Of a DNA stretch of 7,686 bases, positions 1 through 5,681 are shown piece after piece. Under the pieces are notes generated by a model, which had not been told where the DNA came from, did no database searches, and saw only the letters and a list, made by a program, of their open reading frames with translations. Position 1 is the stretch's first letter; each line of letters starts with the position of its first letter. Source of the stretch: Deltaproteobacteria bacterium (GTDB taxonomy: Bacteria; Desulfobacterota; GWC2-55-46; S146-70); assembly GCA_015492395.1 (NCBI GenBank), contig WGFD01000239.1:1-7686 (forward strand), given 5' to 3'. The position numbers were made by a program, and so were the translations under genes.

Positions 1-6
1 TCGCAG

Positions 7-762
7 GTGAGGTTGGCCAGGTTTGCAGATAACGGAGTCGCCGTATATGGTGTCATGGACGGCGACTCGGTAGTGGAGATAGACGGCGATATCTTCGGGA
101 AGATCGCAACAACCGGGAGGCGCCATGAGCTTGGCAAAGTAAGACTCTGTGCGCCGTGTCTTCCTTCAAAGATCATAGCCGTAGGACTCAACTATAAGGC
201 TCATGCCAGAGAGTTTGACAAGGCCATCCCCGAAGAACCGATGTTGTTCATGAAACCACCTACCGCGGTTATAGGAACGGGAGGGGATATAATCTATCCC
301 AGCCATATGTCAAGAAGAGTCGACTACGAGGGTGAATTGGCAGTTGTGATCGGCAAGACCGCCTGGAGGATAAGAGAGGAGGATGCCAGGGATGTTATAC
401 TTGGCTATACATGCTTTAATGATGTGACTGCGAGGGACCTGCAGAAGAGAGATATACAGTATACGAGAGCCAAGGGATTCGACACCTTCGCGCCGATGGG
501 ACCATGGATCGAGACGGACCTGGACCCACTGGATGTGCGTATAAGGGCCTATCTGAACGGGGAGAAGAAGCAGGACGCCTCCACCAGTGACATGATTTTC
601 GGGGTCTACTGGCTGGTCAGCTTTATTTCAAATGTAATGACCCTCTTGCCTGGGGATGTAATTGCCACCGGTACTCCTTCAGGTGTCGGGCCGGTGCGGA
701 TCGGCGATAAGATCGAGATCAGGATAGACGGGATCGGGGGGCTTGTCAATATAGTTGTTTAG
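7..762 (+). CDS. Fumarylacetoacetate hydrolase (FAH) family protein
   Basis: A 251-residue protein with the full C-terminal FAH fold. Visible family signatures are VGLNYKAHARE (59-69), DYEGELAVVIGK (106-117), NDVTARD (138-144), KGFDTFAPMGPW (156-167) and GDVIATGTPSGVGP (216-229). By family precedent Glu108, Glu110 and Asp139 are the likely divalent-metal ligands. Members of this size act in the cytosol on 2-oxo acids as acylpyruvases, oxaloacetate decarboxylases/tautomerases or aromatic-catabolism hydratases and isomerases. Nothing here fixes the substrate, and no aromatic-degradation genes are nearby. The GTG start gives an N-terminus (MRLARF) of the usual type, but only six upstream bases are visible and the frame is open to the edge, so the start is not proven. 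The next gene, dapL, begins 76 bases after the stop, suggesting one transcript. The family call is firm and the activity unknown. Confidence 0.9.
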   Translation: MRLARFADNGVAVYGVMDGDSVVEIDGDIFGKIATTGRRHELGKVRLCAPCLPSKIIAVGLNYKAHAREFDKAIPEEPMLFMKPPTAVIGTGGDIIYPSHMSRRVDYEGELAVVIGKTAWRIREEDARDVILGYTCFNDVTARDLQKRDIQYTRAKGFDTFAPMGPWIETDLDPLDVRIRAYLNGEKKQDASTSDMIFGVYWLVSFISNVMTLLPGDVIATGTPSGVGPVRIGDKIEIRIDGIGGLVNIVV

Positions 763-775
763 GGAAGGCTTGATT

Positions 776-805
776 TATTCAGCGGTTTCCTGAGAAGATT
801 ATAAT
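776..805 (+). promoter_or_regulatory. Possible weak promoter before dapL
   Basis: A perfect TATAAT at 800-805 lies in the short gap between the FAH gene and dapL. The best -35 at 18 bases' spacing is only TATTCA (776-781), three of six matches. A transcript would start near 812, just before the dapL ribosome site. It may be an internal promoter or a chance AT-rich match. Confidence 0.25.
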
Positions 806-820
806 AATGCCAAGTTGATA

Positions 821-830
821 GAGGAGGAGG
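821..830 (+). promoter_or_regulatory. Shine-Dalgarno that sets the dapL start
   Basis: The purine run GAGGAGGAGG ends eight bases before the GTG at 839. It falls inside the reading frame if the in-frame TTG at 815 is taken as start, which argues against TTG and for GTG 839. Confidence 0.85.
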
Positions 831-838
831 TAATCGAA

Positions 839-2074
839 GTGAGGGAGTCATATATCCAGTCCATGTTTTCCGAGAGGATCGGCGGTAAAGGGTTCGGGAA
901 AGATACCAAGGTATATAAGTTCGAGAAGATAAAGAGGGCGAAAGCGGCTGCACGGAAGGTATACCCAAACATGGAATTGCTGGATTTCGGCGTAGGTGAA
1001 CCGGATGATATGGCGCATAAGGCCATCGTGGAGACTCTCAGGGTGGAATGTGCCAAACCGGAGAACAGGGGTTATGCCGACAATGGTATAGAAGAGCTGA
1101 AACAGGCGGCGGCCGGATATATGGAGAGTGTATATGGTGTGAAGGGTATCGACCCTGCTAAAGAGGTTGTGCATTCGATAGGTTCAAAGCCTGCTCTGGC
1201 GATGTTGCCGGCGGCTTTTATAGACAAGGGTGATACTACACTCATGACCGTACCCGGCTATCCGATCATGGCCACCCATACCAAGTGGAATGGAGGAGAT
1301 GTCCTGAACCTTCCCCTGCGGGCGGAGAATGGGTTCCTTCCAGACCTGTCCGCGATTCCAAAGAGCGCTTTAAAGAGGGCCAAACTCCTGTACCTGAACT
1401 ATCCTAACAACCCGACAGGTGCGGTTGCCACCGTGGATTTCTTCAAAGGGGTTGTTGACTTCGCCCATAGACATAACATAGTAGTTGTCCATGATGCGGC
1501 ATACTCTGCCATCTGCTTCGAACACAAACCCCTGAGCTTCCTGAGTATAGACGGAGCGAAGGATGTGGGAATCGAGATACACTCCTTTTCAAAGGCTTAT
1601 AATATGACAGGGTGGAGGCTTGCCTTTGTAGCGGGTAACGAAAGAGTGGTCAGCGCATTCGCCCATGTGAAGGACAACTATGACTCCGGACAGTTCATCG
1701 CCATACAGAAGGCCGGTATCTATGCATTGAGTAATCCCGATATCACCGAGAAGATAGCCGTGAAGTACAAGAGGAGACTGGAAATAATGGTCGACGCCCT
1801 TGCATCTGCCGGCTTTGATGCCGAAATGCCCAAGGGCTCGTTCTATCTCTATGTCAATGCGCCGGAGGGTGCGAACAAGGATATACGTTTCAAGACGGCC
1901 GAGGAGGCGGCTGAATATCTTATCATGGAGAAGCTCATCTCCACGGTGCCGTGGGACGATGTCGGCCGTTATCTGAGATTTTCTGCTACATTCGCCGCAA
2001 AGAATGAGGAAGATGAGAGGAGGGTCATAGGTGAGATGAAGAGGCGGCTGTCTGAGATGAAGCTGGTGTTTTGA
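839..2074 (+). CDS. dapL: LL-diaminopimelate aminotransferase, DapL2 type
   Basis: A 411-residue fold-type I, PLP-dependent aminotransferase. It converts L-tetrahydrodipicolinate plus glutamate directly to LL-diaminopimelate and 2-oxoglutarate, bypassing the acylated dapD/dapC/dapE steps of lysine and peptidoglycan synthesis. Visible motifs are FGVGEPD (50-56), ENRGYADNG (75-83), SIGSKPAL (113-120), LNYPNNPTG (186-194), HDAAYS (218-223), SFSKAYNMTGWR (249-260, with Lys252 the expected Schiff-base lysine) and YLRFSATF (378-385, with Arg380 the likely carboxylate binder). The N-terminus ESYIQSMFSERIGGK closely resembles, from memory, the characterised Methanocaldococcus jannaschii enzyme MJ1391, so this is the DapL2 subgroup rather than the plant/Chlamydia DapL1 type. 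GTG 839 is chosen over TTG 815 because a strong Shine-Dalgarno lies between them and the N-terminus then matches the family. folK follows after 72 bases. Confidence 0.93.
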   Translation: MRESYIQSMFSERIGGKGFGKDTKVYKFEKIKRAKAAARKVYPNMELLDFGVGEPDDMAHKAIVETLRVECAKPENRGYADNGIEELKQAAAGYMESVYGVKGIDPAKEVVHSIGSKPALAMLPAAFIDKGDTTLMTVPGYPIMATHTKWNGGDVLNLPLRAENGFLPDLSAIPKSALKRAKLLYLNYPNNPTGAVATVDFFKGVVDFAHRHNIVVVHDAAYSAICFEHKPLSFLSIDGAKDVGIEIHSFSKAYNMTGWRLAFVAGNERVVSAFAHVKDNYDSGQFIAIQKAGIYALSNPDITEKIAVKYKRRLEIMVDALASAGFDAEMPKGSFYLYVNAPEGANKDIRFKTAEEAAEYLIMEKLISTVPWDDVGRYLRFSATFAAKNEEDERRVIGEMKRRLSEMKLVF

Positions 2075-2146
2075 TGATCCATGAAGACCGGTCCGGGGCT
2101 TCGGGTGGATTGCCGGATCATCGTAAGTACGAGGATACGGTGCGGG

Positions 2147-2641
2147 ATGGCTATTGTCTTTATCGGTATAGGATCCAATCTTGGAGACAGGATAAGGAAC
2201 TGTAAAAAGGCGCTTATGCTCCTTGAAGAGGGCGGTGTGATTATCAGACGGTCCTCACTTTACGAGACGGAACCCTGGGGCAGGAGGGAGCAGGGCCTCT
2301 TTATTAATTGTGTTGCACAGATGGAAACCGGATTGGGTCCATGGGAACTGCTTGAATTCTTGCAGGGAATCGAGTCGAAGATGGGAAGGGATGATTCCGG
2401 CATGTGGGGCCCGAGGATCATAGACCTTGATATACTGCTTTACGACGACAGGATTATTCCAGATGAGTCTCTTACGATCCCTCACCCGCATCTGCACAGA
2501 CGTGAATTTGCATTGGCCCCTCTTTCCGAGATAGCACCCGACATCATCCATCCGGCTCTCAAAAGGAGTATCGCCGATATCCTCTCCGGCCTTGCCGGCG
2601 CCGGCAGCATGAATATGCTGCGAAAGGTGGAGGTTAGGTGA
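2147..2641 (+). CDS. folK: 6-hydroxymethyl-7,8-dihydropterin pyrophosphokinase
   Basis: HPPK transfers pyrophosphate from ATP to 6-hydroxymethyl-7,8-dihydropterin in cytosolic folate synthesis. At 164 residues it is close to the usual 158-165. Motifs run in the expected order: FIGIGSNLGDR (5-15), SLYETEPWG (37-45), FINCV (52-56), MWGPRIIDLDILLYD (86-100) and IPHPHLHRREFALAPLSEIAP (111-131). Asp93 and Asp95 correspond to the two magnesium ligands, and Arg81 and Arg90 to the catalytic-loop arginines. The loop between these arginines is one residue shorter than in E. coli. ATG 2147 is chosen although ATG 2081 is in frame, because the 22 extra residues do not resemble HPPK and the family begins at MAIVFIGIGSN. 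A GAGGA at 2131-2135 is a fair ribosome site. The gene lies just downstream of dapL, probably in the same transcript. Confidence 0.94.
   Translation: MAIVFIGIGSNLGDRIRNCKKALMLLEEGGVIIRRSSLYETEPWGRREQGLFINCVAQMETGLGPWELLEFLQGIESKMGRDDSGMWGPRIIDLDILLYDDRIIPDESLTIPHPHLHRREFALAPLSEIAPDIIHPALKRSIADILSGLAGAGSMNMLRKVEVR
2593..2606. repeat. 14-bp perfect palindrome in the 3' end of folK
   Basis: TGCCGGCGCCGGCA is its own reverse complement and encodes the LAGAGS region of FolK. Its core CCGGCGCCGG occurs again at 2742-2751 in the following gap. With no loop it is better read as a DNA-level palindrome than as a hairpin. Chance in GC-rich coding sequence is quite possible. Confidence 0.6.
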
Positions 2642-2681
2642 TTTGCCGGTACCGTTGCCGCACCTGCCGCTGGATAGATGG

Positions 2682-2710
2682 TTTCAAAATGCACAAGGGA
2701 CGTATATAAT
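2682..2710 (+). promoter_or_regulatory. Candidate sigma70-type promoter for the TPR gene
   Basis: A perfect TATAAT at 2705-2710 has a poor -35 (TTTCAA, 2682-2687) at 17 bases' spacing. The predicted start near 2717 gives a leader of about 145 bases before the TPR gene. The rest of the 2642-2860 gap holds a second CCGGCGCCGG palindrome (2742-2751), a G-rich run (2751-2768) and an AT-rich stretch with two GTATAC palindromes (2780-2785, 2821-2826). I see no supportable gene in it. Confidence 0.35.
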
Positions 2711-2847
2711 CGGACATTCCCTATACTTGGTGCTTTCATCTCCGGCGCCGGGCGGGGAAGCGGGGGGGCAATTCGCGTTGTATACAGAAATTCCTTTACA
2801 TTCCGATAAATACTATAAGTGTATACGATTATATGTGACTATAGTGA

Positions 2848-2854
2848 AAGGAGG
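2848..2854 (+). promoter_or_regulatory. Shine-Dalgarno that sets the TPR gene start
   Basis: AAGGAGG lies six bases before GTG 2861. The in-frame GTG at 2819 would place this site inside the gene and add 14 residues in front of an otherwise textbook signal peptide, so GTG 2861 is preferred. Confidence 0.85.
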
Positions 2855-2860
2855 CAAGTC

Positions 2861-3928
2861 GTGAAGGGGCTTCGTGTGCTTCTCCCATTGATAGTCTTGG
2901 TGGTGATGAATCTGGCTCATGGAGGATATGTATGGGCGGCAGCTAGTGAAGGAGTTGCAAAGGAGGCCCAGGAGCTGTTTGAGAGTGGCCGAAAGCACAG
3001 CATGGATGGGAGATATGGGGATGCGATCAGGGACTTTAGTAAGGCTATAGAGTTGGATCCTGACTATGCCATGGCCTATATAAACAGGGGGGTGGCCTAT
3101 CATTGTGACGGCAGGTACAATATGGCCATTACAGACTATAAGAAGGCCATAGATATAGGGAAGGACTATGTCGACTTCTATCTCAGGAAGGGAAATGTCT
3201 TTTTTGATGTGGGGCGCTATGACCAGGCCATAGAGGACTATACAAAGGCGGCAAGGCTGATGCCGGGGTATGCAGCGGTATACAATAATAGAGGCAAGGC
3301 ATACGAGAGTAAAGGTGATTATGGGAAGGCCATAGAAGACTATGCGAAGGCCATAGATCTGGATCCCGGCAACCCCATCGCATATATCAACCGGGGTGAC
3401 ACTTACAAGAAGAAGGGTAATTATGAGAAGGCGGTTGAAGACTATATGAAGGCCATGGAGATCAATCCTCAGTATGGCTGGTTGAAGGACGAGATGGAGA
3501 GGATGACTGTGGAGGAGAGGAAGAGTCGGCGCCGTTTGAGGTACGAGGCGTACATCGAGCTATACGACTCTACCAGAATGGCAGGTTCAAAGTGTGCCTA
3601 CAGTCTCCGTGAGGAAGGGGGGACGGGCAGTGTATCGATAGTGGACGGACTTTATATTTCATACGGGTCAGACCATGGGATAACTGGGGTAAAGCTGCCA
3701 CCTGAAGTATCGCTGGCACTGTCTCAAACTGCAAGCAGGAATGGATATAGTCCAAGTACGGATATTGAGACCGCATTCTTTCAATGGTTTTCAGAGAACA
3801 TCCTGGGGGCCAGAGAGGCGGAAGAGGCTGTGTGGGGGTTATGCTATTTAAACAACATGGCCAAAATGGGTGGGCTAAATAATATCCAGGTATTTATAGA
3901 CGGCTATCTAATGAGTGTTACAAGATAG
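2861..3928 (+). CDS. Exported TPR-repeat protein, unrecognised C-terminal domain
   Basis: A 355-residue protein with an N-terminal Sec signal: the basic start MKGLR, a hydrophobic core LLPLIVLVVMNLA (7-19) and an AAA-type signal peptidase I site near 26-28 (VWAAA then SEG). No lipobox cysteine is present, so it should be periplasmic or released. Five consecutive 34-residue TPRs cover about 36-69, 70-103, 104-137, 138-171 and 172-205, each with the Y/F-x-NRG-x-x-Y and YxxAIxDYxKAIxLxP pattern; they normally form a protein-binding superhelix. Residues 206-355 begin with a charged helix (DEMERMTVEERKSRRRLR) and continue as a mixed domain with Cys245 and Cys328, which I do not recognise. The gene is flanked by long gaps and looks monocistronic. 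A scaffolding or envelope role is only inference; the partner is unknown. Confidence 0.85.
   Translation: MKGLRVLLPLIVLVVMNLAHGGYVWAAASEGVAKEAQELFESGRKHSMDGRYGDAIRDFSKAIELDPDYAMAYINRGVAYHCDGRYNMAITDYKKAIDIGKDYVDFYLRKGNVFFDVGRYDQAIEDYTKAARLMPGYAAVYNNRGKAYESKGDYGKAIEDYAKAIDLDPGNPIAYINRGDTYKKKGNYEKAVEDYMKAMEINPQYGWLKDEMERMTVEERKSRRRLRYEAYIELYDSTRMAGSKCAYSLREEGGTGSVSIVDGLYISYGSDHGITGVKLPPEVSLALSQTASRNGYSPSTDIETAFFQWFSENILGAREAEEAVWGLCYLNNMAKMGGLNNIQVFIDGYLMSVTR
2966..3475 (+). repeat. Five in-frame 102-bp TPR-coding repeats
   Basis: The repeat is visible in the DNA as well as the protein. For example GGCCATAGAGGACTA near 3226 and GGCCATAGAAGACTA near 3328 are exactly 102 bases (34 codons) apart with one difference. 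The units differ elsewhere, so this is an old internal duplication, with possible recent homogenisation of units 3 and 4. Confidence 0.8.
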
Positions 3929-4006
3929 ATCTCCCTGCGTTAAGCTGCTGGAGTGCGCTCACTGTCATCTTCAAAGGTGGTTATGCCGGGATAAGATGCC
4001 GCTATT

Positions 4007-4144
4007 TCAGTTGAAGCGATACTTGTTTCCTTTGAACATACATCGCGAGTGCCTGCCTGCGTGCCCCGCACAGACAGGTATTCCTTGCGCCTTGCCGTAA
4101 TGAGCTTCAAAGTTCTTCCGGGTCTGCATGCTGGTTTCTTTCAT
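4007..4144 (-). CDS. Possible small protein of 45 residues, unrecognised
   Basis: A minus-strand frame begins with ATG at 4144-4142 and ends with TGA at 4009-4007. A good Shine-Dalgarno (GGAAGGGAG, minus strand, 4160-4152) lies seven bases upstream, which is the main reason to take it seriously. The product begins MKETSMQTRKNFEAHYGKAQ, continues GIPVCAGHAGRHSRC and ends MFKGNKYRFN. It is basic, with two Cys and several His and aromatic residues, and has no signal or membrane segment. The middle codons (Pro-Val-Cys to Arg-His) coincide with an imperfect palindrome, so a mobile palindromic element may have inserted in frame. I do not recognise a family. It points away from glcD, with 127 bases between the two starts, and has no clear promoter of its own. 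It could also be a gene remnant or chance. Confidence 0.4.
   Translation of the reverse strand: MKETSMQTRKNFEAHYGKAQGIPVCAGHAGRHSRCMFKGNKYRFN
4050..4080. repeat. Imperfect GC-rich hairpin, REP-like
   Basis: The arms TGCCTGCCTGCGTG and CGCACAGACAGGTA pair at 12 of 14 positions (two of them G-T), with a three-base CCC loop and two mismatches. The size and GC-rich arms recall repetitive extragenic palindromes, but only one copy is in this window, so the repeat status is inferred. It lies inside the possible small minus-strand gene and is not followed by a U-run, so it does not look like an intrinsic terminator. Confidence 0.5.
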
Positions 4145-4233
4145 CGTTCAACTCCCTTCCTATCGATATCTGTAACGCCAAGTGACTACATTAGCTCGCC
4201 AAGGAGTGTACTGTGCGGTATAGTAAGTATATG

Positions 4234-4242
4234 TGGTATAAT
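4234..4242 (+). promoter_or_regulatory. Extended -10 promoter for glcD-glcF
   Basis: TGGTATAAT combines a perfect -10 (4237-4242) with an upstream TG at the extended -10 position. No good -35 exists at 16-18 bases' spacing, which is typical of extended -10 promoters. Transcription should start near 4249, about 22 bases before the glcD ATG. I see no clear operator beside it. Confidence 0.6.
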
Positions 4243-4271
4243 TTAATCGTTCTGTAGAGAGTTGAAGCGGC

Positions 4272-5681
4272 ATGATTATGGATAGAAGAGATATAGAAAA
4301 GCTTACCAGTATAGTTGGCAGGGGTAACATCCTGACCGATAAAGAGGAGAGGATATGTTATGCCTATGATGCCACCAACCAGTTGCACTTGCCCGGAGCT
4401 GTTTTATTCCCGGCGAGTGCAACTGAGATTTCCAGGATTATGACCCTTGCCAATCGGCAGGGCTTTCCTGTCACACCCAGGGGGGCCGGTTCAGGTTTTA
4501 CAGGTGGAAGCCTGCCTGTTGAGGGGGGTGTTGTAGTCTCACTGGAGAGGATGAACCGTATATTGGAGATAGACGAAGAGAATCTATTGGCTGTTGTGGA
4601 GCCGGGTGTGGTTAACGGGGATCTGCAGATGGCTGTGGAGAGACTGGGGCTCTTCTATCCACCGGACCCTTCAAGCATGAAGTTCTGCACTATAGGCGGG
4701 AATATAGCCGAGTGCGCAGGGGGCCCGAGAGCGGTCAAGTACGGTGTGACAAGGGACTATGTACTGGGCCTTGAGGTGGTACTGCCGGACGGTGGGATCG
4801 TAGATACCGGTGTTGCAACCATTAAGGGTGTTGTCGGCTATGACCTGACTAGACTCTTTGTAGGTTCCGAGGGGACGCTGGGTATAGTTACAAGGGCTAC
4901 CCTGAAGCTCCTGCCGTTACCGGAGGCGTTCAATACCATGATGGTCACCTTTAAAGATGTGGTGGATGGAGCTAAGGCGGTGTCTGCCATTATCAGGTCC
5001 GGGGTTGTGCCTACGGCTGTGGAGATTATAGACGGTGTGTCGATAGGGTGTGTGAAGGATGGTGCGGCTACCGGTATACCGGATGGGGTGGATGCCATCC
5101 TTTTGATAGAGCTGGATGGTGATCGGGGATCTATAGATAGGGATGCCGCTTCGGTTAAGGATCTGTGCCTGGAGAATAATGGGCTGGATATTAAGATAGC
5201 ATCGTCAAAGAAGGAGGTGAAGGCGTTGTGGAGGCTCAGAAGGGCTCTATCGCCGTCACTTGCCAGAATCAAACCGAACAAGCTCAACGAAGATGTCGTT
5301 GTCCCCCGCAGCAAAATCCCTGACCTATTGAGTGGTGTGAGGGATGTATCCGAGGACAAGGGTTTGATGATCCCATGCTTTGGCCATGCAGGTGACGGGA
5401 ATATACATGTAAATGTGATGTACGATGCGCGTGATAAAGGGGAGACGGAGCGAGCGTGGGAGGCTGTCAAGGCGGTCTTCGAGTTAGTCGTCAGGCTTGG
5501 GGGTACGATCTCAGGCGAACATGGCGTTGGCACGGCAAAGGCACCATATATCTCTATGGAGTTGAAGCCGCCGGTCATTAATGTCATGAAGGATATAAAG
5601 GATCTATTTGATCCTAAAGGGATACTGAACCCGGGAAAGATCTTCCAGTGTCATAGGGGAGGCTCCGATGAAGGTCCTTAA
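4272..5681 (+). CDS. glcD: FAD-linked 2-hydroxy acid dehydrogenase, GlcD/Dld type
   Basis: A 469-residue flavoprotein of the vanillyl-alcohol oxidase superfamily. The N-terminal FAD domain shows PRGAGSGFTGGSLP (69-82), the ribityl/pyrophosphate region IGGNIAECAGGPRAVKYG (141-158) and VGSEGTLGIVT (197-207). The C-terminal substrate domain shows NEDVVVP (339-345), HAGDGNIHVN (372-381), SGEHGVG (414-420) and DPKGILNPGKIF (447-458). His372, His379 and Glu416 match the metal and carboxylate site known in this family. It should oxidise glycolate, D-lactate or a similar D-2-hydroxy acid to the 2-oxo acid and pass electrons to the following iron-sulfur subunit. Length is typical. The ATG has only a weak ribosome site (GAGAG, 4257-4261), and ATG 4278 is an alternative. 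The substrate cannot be decided from sequence. Confidence 0.9.
   Translation: MIMDRRDIEKLTSIVGRGNILTDKEERICYAYDATNQLHLPGAVLFPASATEISRIMTLANRQGFPVTPRGAGSGFTGGSLPVEGGVVVSLERMNRILEIDEENLLAVVEPGVVNGDLQMAVERLGLFYPPDPSSMKFCTIGGNIAECAGGPRAVKYGVTRDYVLGLEVVLPDGGIVDTGVATIKGVVGYDLTRLFVGSEGTLGIVTRATLKLLPLPEAFNTMMVTFKDVVDGAKAVSAIIRSGVVPTAVEIIDGVSIGCVKDGAATGIPDGVDAILLIELDGDRGSIDRDAASVKDLCLENNGLDIKIASSKKEVKALWRLRRALSPSLARIKPNKLNEDVVVPRSKIPDLLSGVRDVSEDKGLMIPCFGHAGDGNIHVNVMYDARDKGETERAWEAVKAVFELVVRLGGTISGEHGVGTAKAPYISMELKPPVINVMKDIKDLFDPKGILNPGKIFQCHRGGSDEGP

Larger units (their letters stand above)
3929..4271. other. Intergenic region between the TPR gene and glcD
   Basis: This 343-base gap contains a candidate 45-codon minus-strand gene (4007-4144), an imperfect GC-rich hairpin inside it (4050-4080) and the extended -10 promoter of glcD (4234-4242). 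I see nothing in 3929-4006. No intrinsic terminator with a U-run follows the TPR gene. Short plus-strand open frames here lack ribosome sites and protein-like sequence. Confidence 0.6.

Noticed and set aside
2643..2864. A 73-codon plus-strand frame from TTG after folK
   Set aside because: It has no Shine-Dalgarno at the TTG and low-complexity composition (Pro and Gly rich), and it runs over the leader and start of the TPR gene.
3915..4246. Two plus-strand frames (3915-4100 and 4049-4246) in the gap before glcD
   Set aside because: Neither has a ribosome site. One overlaps the end of the TPR gene and the other is antisense to the better-supported small minus-strand frame.
4838..5587. A 249-codon open frame on the minus strand opposite glcD
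   Set aside because: It is antisense to an unmistakable flavoprotein gene. Its product is rich in Ser, Thr and Pro with no domain pattern, as expected of a codon shadow.
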